A DNA stretch of 64,000 bases from positions 62,001 through 126,000 of the forward strand of contig JBLWGC010000143.1 of assembly GCA_048772705.1 (NCBI GenBank). Reading direction: 5' to 3'. The stretch is from Leidyana gryllorum EB-2025a. Its lineage: Eukaryota; Apicomplexa. How positions within the stretch are numbered: position 1 is the stretch's first letter; each line of letters starts with the position of its first letter. The position numbers were made by a program, and so were the translations under genes. The notes beneath the pieces are model-generated. The model saw only the letters and a list, made by a program, of their open reading frames with translations. It searched no databases and was not told where the DNA came from. Below, one piece after another: positions 32,103 through 44,347 of the stretch.

Positions 32103-32893
32103 ATGAGCGTAACTAGCAGCAGTGAGAACGCGCCCAAAGCTGGTGTGAATCTCATTGACTTAGACCTCGATTTGGGCGCTTGCGAGTGAGACTCCGTTAC
32201 TCTGTCACCCTATCCTACACGCTCTGACAGATTATTATGTCCTCGTCTGGCCTGTTTATGGACTGAACGCGAACGTGCGTCACTAGCGAAAGATGCCCAA
32301 CAGCAGCAGCCTGAGACTCTCGATGATGGCACCAAGGGTGGAAGGGGGTGAGTTGTTCTGTATGATCAATTTCAATTTACCTGAACACGACAGGGACCTG
32401 ATGGACTCTGTACCCCATCTGCACTCCCTTCCGGCGTGCTACGCTACCAATGCCGGTGTTGTGAAGCCAGAACGATTCAATCAGTTGGCCATTGAGACAT
32501 TGTTCTACGCATTCTATAATATGCCTCGTACTCCAGCCCAGGTGCACGCGGCAGGGGAAGCAATGTCGCGAGGCTGGGCACTGCATCGCACCCTGAGCAA
32601 ATGGGTCCATCCGAGTTATCCTGGTGAGAAACAGAGGGAGGGAGAGAGTTGATGTCGGGACGACACGACTATTGATTGTTCCACCAGTCGTTTTACAATC
32701 AGGAGATCCCAACGTTCCCGTGGCTCGGGTGGTATCAAGTGTATGGTTTGACCCAGTCAGCTGGACTGTCAAGTAAGTTGGAACGAAGCCAGCCGTCTTT
32801 GATCATCGACACCGCCTTTGCAGACCGTTTAATGGCCAGTATCCACAGGAGAACGAGCTAATGAGATTGAATGAGATAGAGGGCTATTTCTAG
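32103..32893 (+). CDS. CCR4-NOT complex NOT-box subunit (NOT2/3/5 type)
   Basis: Five exons: 32103-32185, 32231-32347, 32394-32623, 32688-32772, 32824-32893; 194 aa. The NOT box is clear: HSLPACYATN, then FNQLAIETLFYAFYNMPRTP, AGEAMSRGWALHR, LSKWVHPSY and VARVVSSVWFDPVSW. These align with family positions for ETLFYiFYsmPgd-Q-AA-ELkrR-WryHK-W-R and the closing Y-FDp-W. The subunit would help assemble the deadenylase complex that shortens mRNA tails and regulates transcription. It is much shorter than NOT3/5 and lacks the long coiled-coil N-terminus. That makes NOT2 more likely, but I cannot separate them with certainty. Confidence 0.82.
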
Positions 32894-32922
32894 CGACAAA
32901 GAGAACATAGCAGCGTTTTTAT

Positions 32923-35183
32923 ATGATATGGACGGGTTTTGGGCAGGAAGAGCGCTCTCAGCCGCCCGCTCGCGCTCCTCCTAAGAAGCCTCCGGTGGCG
33001 AGCACATCGCGCAGAGAAGTTTCTTCATCATCAGCAACACCCACCTTGCCGACTTTATCACGGTCCAACTCGTACTTCAGGTCGGCCACTGCCAGAGTGC
33101 GCGATCTGCTGTGGGGCACCCCAGCACCCAATCTCCCACACTCGAGCTCTTTGTTGGTCACCCCCAACAAGTCCCCATCGCCCGTCCCGAGTTTCCGACC
33201 ATCACCCCCCCCATCGCCTTCCCTCGGCAGCTTACCCGGACCCTTCCTCGCTCCCGAACCCGGCCGATGCCGGAGTCTCTCGCCTCGCCCCTTCATCTTG
33301 GTGTCCCATCAGTTGGTGCCACCCGACCCGGAGTCTCACTCGGCGACCTTCGTGGGACTCGACCTCTTTGAGAGATTTCGCCGGAAACAGAGACCGCGAA
33401 TCACTGAGGGACCCGAAGTCCACCCTGCCAGAGTCTTTCGCTCATGTGCCCAGGCTGTCCAGTTAGACCTCCTGGACATCGACGATGTGGCACACTCCTC
33501 CTCCCCCCACGGATCGGCTATGACACTCAAAGATGCGCTTGAAACTCCACGTACAAAAGCCGGATCTCCAATCTCAATCACCCAAGAGATACAAGAAGCC
33601 GTTCAAGTAGCTGAACATCGGTTTGTGGCCGACTCGTACTCGTCGTTGGCCTACCTACGGGGCGTTCTCGTGATTAAACCTTCGAGTTTGGAACGATACG
33701 ATGCCGAGCGGAACCTCAGCCGTAAAGTCAATATGGTTGCCGCACCCAGCTCTCCCCGCTCGGCCGAGTCGGATCCCGATGTCGACAATCTTGTTATGGC
33801 GGCTGCTGTCAAAATAGCTGGAATGGGCCGCGTTTTGATCTGTGTCGCGAAGGTGAGAAAGACAAAGAGTACGCCGCCTTCCACCTTATGCACACAAACA
33901 CTGTTCATTCAGACTCGGAAGATTTATGTGTTCGAGTGCACCACCCTCCGACTGCTCACTCACTTCTCTCTGGAGGGCTACGAGACCGGCTGGCTGAAAT
34001 ATGCAACAGAAAAGTGCGCCCGTCCTCCCCCTTACTCCTTCCTGGCGCCCTCGTCCCTGCTGTGCCCGGACGGCTTCGCCAGACACGAGGGTCAGCTCTT
34101 CATCGGGAGCAGTTCGGGCCTCGTACAAGTGTGGCGCTTACCATGCACTGTGTGTGAGTGTATGCTGCCTCCACCCTTACCGCTCGGCGAGCCTTGCCCG
34201 GTGATTGGCATCGCATGGCAGAGGTTTCCTGTCTATGAAGGGACGCTGAGAGACATTGCCGCCCCAGACGACTGGCCACTGAAGGTCCCGACCCGCAATA
34301 GAACGTATTTGTGGATCTTCTATGGCGATGGTCGAGGCGCCCTGTGGCAAATAATTGGCAGCGCCCCGGATAATGACGTCCGCCGGCGCCGAATGATGGT
34401 ATGGGGTGACGTTCAGGGGAACTGGAGCTCTGACTTTGCCCCTATCGACAAACGCTACATCCATACCTGCAGTCGGTTCTGCCTCCAAGACATATTCCAG
34501 TAAGCACAGCCACTCAAAGAAGGATCTTAATCTTCTCTCCCTTTGCAGCTGGAATGGTTGCGATATAGAAGAGGATCGTAGTGCAAAGTCCTCCGAAGTT
34601 TCCCCTTGCGCGTCCAAGATTCTACAATTACTGTCATTCGAATTGAGCCCAATAGTGCTGGCCCTGGCAGTAGATGCAGAAGGACGCGTTGGCTTACTCA
34701 GCCTGAGTCCGCTGATACCGAAACCCATTGCTGACTTTACACCTCTGAGTACTCTGCAAGTGAATTGTGAGGGCCACCCGCTGGCTTGTATCGCCCGGCT
34801 GAGCGTGGGGCCGGGTGACACACCCAAAGACGCTCTTATTCTGGAATCTAGCGGATTAGTTCACGTCATTCTGGTGGACTCCAAGCCCATCGAAGTCGGC
34901 AATAATCATATATATATATCTTTCCGACACTTTGCTACTGTCTTAGGTGAGCATGACGGAATCGCGCACATTCATTGTCGTCCGCAGTCGAGACTCAGGA
35001 GCCCGTGGCGTCCATGAGGTATGAGGAGGCTTTCGATGAGCTATTGCTGGGCCTTCGCAGGTAAGCTGTCTTCAAATGGAGGTAATGTCATCCGCACTTG
35101 CCGTTGACAGGGGAGAGGTGCTGGGGATTCCAAATTTGTCACAGCAATTACTGCGGCACAGTCAAGCAATGGGTGCTGATTAG
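32923..35183 (+). CDS. Ser/Pro-rich protein with beta-propeller-like C-terminal half, 686 aa
   Basis: Five exons, including a 60-nt stop-free intron at 33853-33912 that could be retained. The first 150 residues are Pro/Ser-rich and disordered. Later strands look like WD-type blades: VLICVAK, then KIYVFECTTLRLLTHFSLEG, GQLFIGSSSGLVQVWRL, YLWIFYGDGRGALWQIIG and LALAVDAEGRVGLLSLSP. No catalytic motif is seen. It may be a scaffold in trafficking or a motor intermediate chain, but I cannot place it in a family. ATG 32923 follows GCGTTTTTAT. The stop TAG (35181-35183) overlaps the convergent neighbour's stop. Confidence 0.65.
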
Positions 35184-36324
35184 TTCTCGTCTGAGCGCGA
35201 CAAGAGTTGGAGAACATTGATAAAGAGATTTATTATGTCCTGCGACGAGCTTCCGAACAATGTATCCAACTGCTTACCATGTATAGTGCAAGGGAGATCA
35301 TAACATATTGATCTTCCGAGACGCTCAATACTTTACCTCCAACCTGGCATTGCGTTGCCGTCATAGAAGAACACTAATAAGCGACTCACGAGCAGCTGGG
35401 TGTCGATCACGATGTAGGCCGAAAAGATTAAGGCTCCTCCAACAGCGTAGAGAGTTTCCAGGAATGATGAATGGGGGAACAACATCCGAATGAAGCCTGC
35501 GTAAAGCACAATGCTCTGTCCTTTTGGTGGAGTTTGAGAGCTCACCGAGCCCCACGAGGCCTAAGAGGGCAATGAACATCACTCCACTCAGTATGGTTAA
35601 GTCCCATTTGGTTTGCATTCTGTTGTTGACGACGACCATGAGTCCAGTATTCCCGAGTTGGTTCAACGTACGCGAAAGCCGTTAAGCCTGCGACCATCAG
35701 GAAGGTGCATACGAATGCTTGAAGTACCACTGACTGCCCCCGAGTTGCAGCTGTCCATTGGAGAAGTTAGTTAGCAGTGACACGTAATCCTACTCACCGA
35801 CTACTGCGCAAACAGCTCCCAGGGTCAACGCTTGACATACAGTGAAGCCGAATAGCAGATATAGATTGGTGGGATGCCTTTCGGTAGCACCGGGAATGCA
35901 GGTCAGGGCGCAGATGACCCCCAAACTGTCGCAAACCTCATCCACGGGAGTGTACACGACCAACCATACCTTGCTACGGCTCCGAACATAGGCAGCCAAC
36001 TCCCTGACGTAACAATCCATATCCGCCAGCTCTCATTGACTGTGAAGAAGGCCTGTCGGAACGCTGTCCTTGAGCAGACTGGTGAAACACACTTCACATA
36101 CCCCGATGAATGTTGTCAATGCCACTTGTGTCAATAGAATCCCATAGACCTTCTTGATGAATCCATGGCGAATCTCGCGGGCGCGTTTCGCGTCAAACTA
36201 AATAAGCATGCTGATCGTGTTTCCAGCTCAGACCGGCGCTCACCTCGAGCGACTCTGGATCCATGTACTCATGTTGTGGCACCAAAGGGTGCTGTTCAGG
36301 AGCTATGGGAGTAGCACTGTGCAT
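35180..36324 (-). CDS. TMBIM / Lifeguard (Bax inhibitor-1-related) membrane protein
   Basis: Nine exons in my model, 246 aa. Landmarks: LEFDAKRAREIRHGFIKKVY at the first membrane segment, GILLTQVALTTFIG, HPTNLYLLFGFTVCQALTLG, QTKWDLTILSGVMFIALLGL, LYAVGGALIFSAYIVIDTQL and the C-terminal SEDQYVMISLALYMDIINLF. These are typical of the seven-segment Lifeguard/GRINA family, which gives a calcium leak in ER and Golgi membranes and restrains stress-induced death in animals. The third intron can be read as 92 or 59 nt. The ATG at 36324 is 30 bp from the divergent giant-protein gene. The stop codon shares bases with the opposite gene's stop. Confidence 0.88.
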
Positions 36325-36354
36325 TGAAGAAATAAATCTGTGGAGGGCAGGCTA
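36325..36354. promoter_or_regulatory. 30-bp bidirectional start region, TMBIM and giant-protein genes
   Basis: The spacer contains GAAATAAATC in the plus direction (GATTTATTTC toward TMBIM). No long T-run faces the plus-strand gene, so this is one of the exceptions to the T-run pattern. Confidence 0.35.
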
Positions 36355-39300
36355 ATGGAGGACGGAAAGAGCTTTTCGCCTACCGACTTCTTTAGGCCGT
36401 CGCCTGTATCCAGCCCTCTGATTCGACTGCGAACCCTCGACCGCAGAAAGAGCCTGTCGTCTCCCGATGATAATGAAGGTCCCAATGCCGGAAGTATAAG
36501 TCGCTCAAGCGCTACACCAAGTAGTGAGGCCAGAACTGGTATACACCTTCCTACTGTTCGAACACACGAAGCCTCTGGTCGGCGAGCGGCCCTAAGTCCT
36601 ATCAGAAGGCAAAGTCAAGCCACTTCTCGTGCGGAAAGCCCCAGCGTACTTCCACGCGGTTCTGGACAATGGAGAGATCGGAGTGGTAATGGTTCGCAAG
36701 CAACTGGTTCTCAGGGTGCAGGATCACAAGTGGACACCTATCCGTCTCTGTGAGTGCTCGCGTGTGCGAAGTCTATTGTTTGTGATAGATTTCAGGATGT
36801 GCCCGGCCCCACTAGTGGGAATGACCCTGTCCTTGACTCTACGCTGTACGAAACCTCTAGGGCAAGGTCACAAAGTCGCTCCCGAGTACGTCAAATGTCA
36901 AAGTATTTACCCTTTCGACGCGGAAGTCGTGCAAGCTTCAAAACTTCTTCGCGTCGAGGCTCATTGGGGGCCCCCACGGATATTTCAGGAGCTAAGAGCT
37001 CAAATTCAGGACCGTCTGGGGTGATATTGTCACCTGGAGGGCCTGCAGAGGGCACAATTGGGGACAGCAACTCGTGGTCAGCGTTGCCACACGATGTCGC
37101 CAACCAGCCTAGTATGGAATTATCTTATGGGGGCGGCGAGAGCGCTGCCACAACAGCTGCTGGAACAACAGCGAAGAAGAAGAAGAAAGGACTGTTGAAG
37201 CGAATGTTTGGAGGCGGGTCTTCGAAGAAGAAGGAGGAACCCGTTCCGCCACTAGACCTTGGGGCCCGTCTACAGGCTGAGGAGGAAGAGAATCGGTCAC
37301 TTTCGAGCAAGCGCGGTTCAAATGCGCACGGCAGCAGTCGACGTGAGTGGTGCAATAGGTGTGCAGACAGCTCTGGTCTTGTTTCAGGTTCGTCTCGTTC
37401 GTCGAGCTTCCGAGACTTGTTCCGGATCACCACCCATCGCAGTCGTAAATCATCCAGTCATATGTCGGGTGCGAGCAGTGCTGATGCTACGTCGATAGCG
37501 GCCTCTGGATCTTTTCTGCCGCCCCCTGGGGATACCAGCTTCGTGGCTCCCCCTGAGGAGGAGAAGAAGAAGAGAAAAACGTTCGCTCAAAAGCTGTTTG
37601 GTACCGGCAAGTCGAAGAAGAGCAAAAGTTTGGCTCCGAGTGAGAGCGCAAAGCCGTCAGTATCCTTCAACCAGGACCCAACCATCCGATCGTATTCTTT
37701 CCTGCGCGAAACACCGTCTAACATAACACCCGAGGTCGTGGCAGGCGGCCCTGTTACTTTGACCGTCAGTGCTCCGACAGATGACCAGAAGAGTGTCAGT
37801 GCGGCCTCCACCAAGTCGAAGAGTGGTAAGAAGAAGGGATGGGGTATTCCATGGGGTGGAGGCTCCAAATCCAAGAAGAGCGCCAAAGCAAAGGCGAAAG
37901 AGGCGGCAGAGTTGGGGGACGTAATCCCAGATGGCATGAATCTTGAAGCTTTACTCGAGGGGTCTATGGCGCCTGCATCGGCAGAGGAGAAGAAAGTATC
38001 CCCTCGCGTGACTGAGCAAGCTATACAGGAGGAGGAGAAGGAGAGGCTACAGCATCTGCAGGAGCAGACGAGGGACGAGTTTTTGAAAGCCCTGAGAGAG
38101 ATCATGAAGGCCTTCTTGGTTCGTCAAGGGAAACACTGCATGTGGAAATATGAGCAGCTGAATATGCTTCTGTCCCAGCAGGAAGCGCGAATATCAGCCA
38201 ACAAAGCACTTACCGACAATGACGAGTTTGGTATTCAGAAGTTTATGGACGAGCAAGCAGAGCGGAAGCGCCAGGAGACCCTCGAGTTGGCCAAAGCCGT
38301 GAAAGAGACTGGGCGGAATCTGGTCTATGTTGCCCAAACTGGATCTCTGCAAGATCTGAAACGGGTTGATTGGCGCATTGTGAGCGTCCAGGAGCAAGTA
38401 GATGCAATGCGAGTTGCTTTCACGATGACCCAATTGTCGAGGCTTATCTATCATATGTTTGATGATGCAGAGTTCCGCCAAGCGATGGCCGCTATCTACC
38501 GGGAAAATGAGTCCCAGATTGAATCATGGGTTCATGAAGGATACATCAGACAACCACACGACACGAGTCACTTTGCTGAGAAAGACTTCCGCCAGGTCGG
38601 ACAACTGAGACAAGGCAAATTACTCCTCGACCACATGGACAACTTGATGGAAAGAGCCGCTGCCACCTCCAGTGAGAGCTACTACACAGAGGTGAGATCA
38701 GACTCCGAGGAGTGTTCCTATCTCTACTTGTTATCAGATGGTCAATCTGGCTACCGAGATCGAGAACTTACGCAAGCGCTTGTCCCACATAGTGTCCGCA
38801 GCATTCGACTATCTGAAAGTCAATCTGGTTCCGTCATCGCCCAATGATTCTGACAGATTCCTCAGCGGCCCAAATCCAGCTGTACAAACCTTCATCATCC
38901 CTAAATTCATCAATCAGAAGATGAGGGTGTTGGATGGGACGTCGAACGGTCCATCTTCCACCACGGCTTCCACAGATCTGCTGCAACGAAAGGAGGACAT
39001 CCTCCGTCGGCTCGCTCGCAGATCAAACGCGCCTGTTGGAGAAGGTTTTGCTCTCACAGCATCGCGCGATCAATTAGAGGACTTGGAGAAACGATTGGGA
39101 GGCAAATGGGGATCATATCGTCTCTTCGACCAGTAAGGGGCACTGTGACACACTCCTACTTATCACCTCCCTCCTCCCAGGTGGTTACACGACAGCATGC
39201 GCTGGCAATGGCAAGACGTTTTGGCAAACTCAGAGCACACGAAAAGCCGTGGAGCTCTAGAACAAGTCATTGAAGAGAAGAAAGAGAAAGTCAATCAAAT

Positions 39301-42300
39301 GTTGGAGAAGAAACTAGCACAACTTTGGGCTGGCCGTGCACAGACTGTGAAGGAGGACTCTGTCGAGCGCTTGCAAAAGTATCTGCTGGAGGCTATCAAT
39401 CAACGTCCTCCCATTCTAATCACTGCTGAGGCTCGAGACTTAGAGCGGAAGGCTATGGCGGCTGAGGAACAACGAGCTTCTCTTCTGCGAGTTCTGGAAG
39501 GACCGATAGGCCGCGAGGTCATCCGCAAAGCACCGGAATACGTCAAGAAAGAACAGATGGCGATTCATGGCGCTCAAGAAGTAGATAGAATTCTGATATG
39601 CGCACGAGACATCAGATCGGCCATTGAGGCTGACAGAACTATCATCAACGACGTCGAACTACAGACGATTTTGGAGGACCTGAACGCCGAAACCAAGAAG
39701 GTTTGGCAGTCCGTGTCAGGGATTAAAGTAAGTGTCAGTTCTCAGCGAACAAGAATATCGATCTCTCTTTCTCGTAGAAACAACGAGAGTCTAAGGAGGC
39801 TACCATGTTGCATCAGCGAGAACAGGCAGAAAAGAAGCTGAGGGAGGCCTCTAAGGCCCTTGAAGATGAACGAAAGAAGCTGGCCGAGATTGAGAGTGCG
39901 AATGTAGATAGCTTGGAGGAAGAGCTTGCTCGAGTCAAGAGCGATCTTGCCGACGCTAAGCAGCAGATCACGATGGCTGTACAAGAGAGGAAACAGAGTA
40001 AGGAGAGATCGAAAGAGTTGGAGAAGGAGATCAAAGAGAATAAACGTCTGCTTGCGCTAGAGACCAAAAAGCTGAAGCAGGTCGACAAGGAACGGTCGAC
40101 TGCTCAGGCAACTCTCTCTGTGCGAACTAACAAATACTCGGCTCTGCTCAATCAATTAAGCGATCTACGCTCGCCAGTGGCCACACCAAGCGCCGTTGGT
40201 GCGCCGTCGTCGATCGGCGGAACCTCAGAGATGAGTGGCCCAGACGGCAGCTATGTGCCAGTGACCCTATCTGCTATAAATGGTGGTGAGAAGAAAAAGA
40301 AGTCACCCAAGAAGAACAGAGGTTGGCTCGGAGTTTTTGGGGGGAACTCCAAGAAGACGTTAACAGTCCAAAACTCGCAACCGCGGAGAGCTGCGACAAA
40401 TGTGGTCCCCGAGGCGACAGGAGAGGCGGATTTACCCTCCGAGAGTTCTACCAAGAACGATCCCCTAGCCACCGCTCTTGCTCACCCGCGACACTCCGCC
40501 CCAGCTGCTGCGAGTGTTATAGCGGACCTCAATGCAATGATACAGGAGGACTTCCCTCATCTCCGGAAGACCCCCGTGCCGGCTGTACCCAATGACGAAC
40601 CACCTCTACCCACCACATCAAACGGCATTGCAAAAGCCTTCGGCGGTGCCCAATCCGATGTGGGAGCTCCGGTACCCGATGCCAAGGCGGCATCGTCGGA
40701 GGTCGGCGCCTACAGGCCAAGCCCACAGGTCGGGAGAGCCCAGCCATTAGCGCTTGCAGCAGATGCCGATGTGAGTAGGGCCGGCAAGAGCGATCTGTCT
40801 GGAAACACGTTAAACCGTTCGACCACCGGACAAGTTATCATCCCGGCATTACCTCTGAGCGGTATTAGTGAGCCCACTCGAGGCCCATTTCTGAGCCAGG
40901 ACGCGGCTCCCTATGTTCCGACCTCGAGCGAGGTGATGTCGGAAGCAGGACCGACACAAAAGAAGAGGAAGCCGATATGGAAGAAGTGGGTAGGAGGCGG
41001 TAGTGGGAAGCAAAAACCCAAACGAGTTCAATCCTCTCAGTCTCGTGGGCTGATACCCCCCGAGCGACGAGAGTCCCTGTCGGAGCCTTGTGCGGACCGC
41101 AACAGCGAATATAATAGTCAGCCGGGTCTGCAACCGTCCCCGTCAGATGTTTCTGCCTCCAATGTGGCGAGTAAGAAGAAGGGAAGGACCGGTGTATGGC
41201 TTTGGCGAAAGGCACGGAGCTCGAGCAAAAAGAAGCCAGCGAGCACGGATGGTCAGAACTCCAGCGCCACTGCGTCGGTGACTGCAGCCAATCGTCGTGC
41301 GGTGGAATGGCGGCTGTCAACACAGCGCAGACGATTGTCGAGCACCGATGGGTACAATACCCACAGTGAAACCGTTCCATCATACGATCGACCCCTGCGA
41401 GGAAGTGTCGACACAATGGTGATTCCCCCTCCAAAGCCAATCTTTTCTGTCGAAGACGAGAGCGGCCTGGACAGAGAGAAACCGGCTACCGAGACTTTCG
41501 CCATTCATACCCCTCCGGCGTCCGTAGGGGAACTGGGCGGGGTGGACTCGGCACGCAATCAGCTCGATGGAAGTGACTCGGGGCTCCACGAGCAGCAGTC
41601 TCAAGCACCAGCCCTGAGCTCGATTGCTGGGCAGAGTCAGGAGTCGGCCGCTGTCCTTCACAATCTCACCCCGCCGTCTTCCCCCCATGAGTCTGTTGAA
41701 GGCCGAATGAGGGACACTTTCGAAGCTCACCAGTCGGAATCCTCGAGAGTCACTGAGCTCCCGACAACCTATCAGCAGACTCCGAAGATGCCCCCAAACC
41801 GCACCTACCAGGTTGCGGCTGGCTCCTTGACGGAAGCAGACCAAGCGGCGTCTGTTATGGGCGCCTCCCGAGCTGAGGCTGAGATGCGAGCGCGCTCGAG
41901 ACGTGCCTCCACGGGAGGGATGTATGCTTCATCGGTGGAAGGAGGCGAGCGAGTTGAGAGTCCCTTACAGCGGCTCGCCAGCGACATTATTTCTGATCGG
42001 GAGACTCCGAGTCCGCCCCCGAAGCCACGACTGCTGAGAAATCCTTCGTCGAGCCCGAGCTTAGTGGTTCTGAGTCCGCCGTCGGATAGTGAACGGCCGC
42101 GACCGAATGCTGATGAAGAGAGTCCCATGACGAACAACACGGTGGATCGGCCGAGGGCGTCATTAGATAGCGACCGTCGCTTGGGTGTCTCGCCAAGATT
42201 TGGACAATCAGAGAATTCCCCGAGGACGGAAGTGTCAATGGATTTGGCCCGCAGCGCGGAAGAACTCCAGGAGAGCCGAGAGAGTCGAGAACTGTCAGAC

Positions 42301-44303
42301 GGTCGGAACCGTCAGGCAAGTTTTGCATCATTCGCCCCCCGGGCAGCGATGAGGTCAGACGAGTATGAACCTCCCCGCCGGCGACGTTTCATGTCCGATT
42401 CGGACTCGGATTTCCAACCAGCTGGTCGCAGAGCCCTCCACTCGCTGGACGACATTGAAGAGACGGCTCCCCCAAGTGTGATGATTTCTCAGCCGGGTGA
42501 GGAGGGAATGACTCCCATTGAACAGATCACTCCCCGCAAGAACCAGTCGGTGACGTGGCGGCCTAAGGTCGACATCTCGGAGTTTGTCGCGAGGAATACC
42601 GAATCTCGTTCCAGCACGCCTTCCCTCTCCGCGTCGAATGCCCAAAGCCAAGGGGCTCGACTGGGGGCACTTACCACCGAGAATGTACGGCGACACAGCC
42701 AGGATCCGGAGTCTCAGAGTGAGCAAGTGGTTCCCGAGGAGAAGTCCGAAGCGGAGTACAGTAAAGCTTCAAAGAAGTCAAACAAGTCAGTGATGAGCTG
42801 GCTGGGATTGGGTGGCAAGAGCAAGAAGAACCGACGGAGCTCCACCGGGGATATACAAGTGGCCCAGGAGAGTGTTGAGAGTCCTCCACAGCCACAGTCA
42901 GAAGGAGGAGGTTTCGATCGAAGCTCGTCTCCGTCGGAAAAGATGTTGAGGATGGGCCCAAGCAGCGAACCATCAGTGATTGGAGAGGGCGAGGATGATG
43001 CTCTTCCACCTGAGGCTATGAAAGCGTCCACGGGTACCAAACGCGTTCCCTATGTGCCCAGACCGAGACGGCCCAGCTCGAGTTGCCGCATTCTCTTCCA
43101 AGAAGACTTTGGTCCAGATGCAGTACCGTTACTGGCTGACTTGTTACCCCGATGGGAGATCACGTGTTTGCTGTCGCAAGAGGAGAGGCTCACATTGGAA
43201 AGACTCGCAGAAGTCCAGCACTACGCAGCAGACGAACTTGTGTACAAAACTGGAGAGCCGATGACCCATTTGATCTGTGTTCAGAACGGCAGGTTACAGG
43301 GGCTCGAATGCGCTCTTGATTCGGTGAGTGTTCATGACGCCTATCGTCGCTGCTTTGGTATGAATGGAACTTGTTGTGTTCAGGAGCTCGTGGATTCCAG
43401 CAGAGATGGTGGATCCGCGGAACAGGTGATGGAGGACTATCGTCCGGCGGACATGGTGTTCGACCGCGAGCTCGCAGAGTGGATCACTAAGCGCCCCGAT
43501 GACGCGGCACCTCCGGAAGTACCGCTTGACGTCCGAGCTCACGAGGACAGTGTGGTGTGGCGCATTCCGGTGGAAGGAATCCGCAACGCTGTCGAAAGGA
43601 GCCGACGGAGAGTAGTGGTTCAGCTCGCGAAGCGACTGAGGAGCATTGGACCTCTGAAGAATCTGACAAGTGAAGAGCTTCTGGGAGTTGCCAACAGCTT
43701 GAGGCCCCGTTTGATGTGTCAGGCTGGAAGTTTGTTAGGTGGTGACAAAATATCAACCCGATCCTTCTGGTTAGTCTGGCAAGGGTGTATGGTGGCAACG
43801 GATCCGACAAATGAGCGGATGGAGCAATACCACCAGCATGATGTGTTCGGATTGGAGGCGTTTGTGGAGAATCAACCACCCGCGCAAGTTGATTTGTCTG
43901 CTCAAGAACATCCTACAATTGTGTTTAAAGTGACTGTGGAGGATGTTGAGAACGCCGCTCGCGAAAGTCTGGATACGATTTGTGCACGGTGAGCAGTGTC
44001 GGTGCTGAGACGCACAGTAAATGTTTCGTTCTCAGGTATCCTTCAAAAGAGTCCGATATACCGTCAATGATGGCATCCATGGAATCGGTATCAGTTATCG
44101 GTGATGCATATAAACGTGATAGGAAGAGGAAGGGGTTGGCCGGTGTGTTAAGCAAGCCAGCCAAACTACTGGGAATGAAATCGTCCAAACCAACCTCCAA
44201 GAGTGTGGTTGGATCTCGAAGTAAAGCGCCCCCACGGCGATCTTCGGGGAAGATTCGGGGATCAGATGACGGATTGAGGGCCGTTACTGAGGAGAGTAAT
44301 TGA
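36355..44303 (+). CDS. Giant basic/coiled-coil protein with repeated K-W-GGG-SKK motifs and cNMP-binding-like regions
   Basis: Main exons: 36355-36749, 36789-38691, 38738-39132, 39181-39727, 39778-43988, 44036-44303, plus two stop-free multiple-of-three introns (37343-37387, 43324-43383). About 2,540 aa. The N- and middle parts are Ser-rich and basic. A helical region (residues about 530-850) and a coiled coil rich in Lys/Glu follow. Eight short basic-hydrophobic motifs are dispersed, such as KKGLLKRMFGGGSSKKK and KKGWGIPWGGGSKSKK. Near the C-terminus, LSQEERLTLERLAEV, then YKTGEPMTHLICVQNGRL and a second LTSEELLGVANSLRP look like degenerate cyclic-nucleotide-binding folds. The PRAA-type phosphate loop is not visible. 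Possibly a membrane- or cytoskeleton-associated scaffold. Confidence 0.75.
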
Positions 44304-44347
44304 GCGTTTTTTGATGGGAAAGTTACGTCTTTTTATTTGAACATAAC

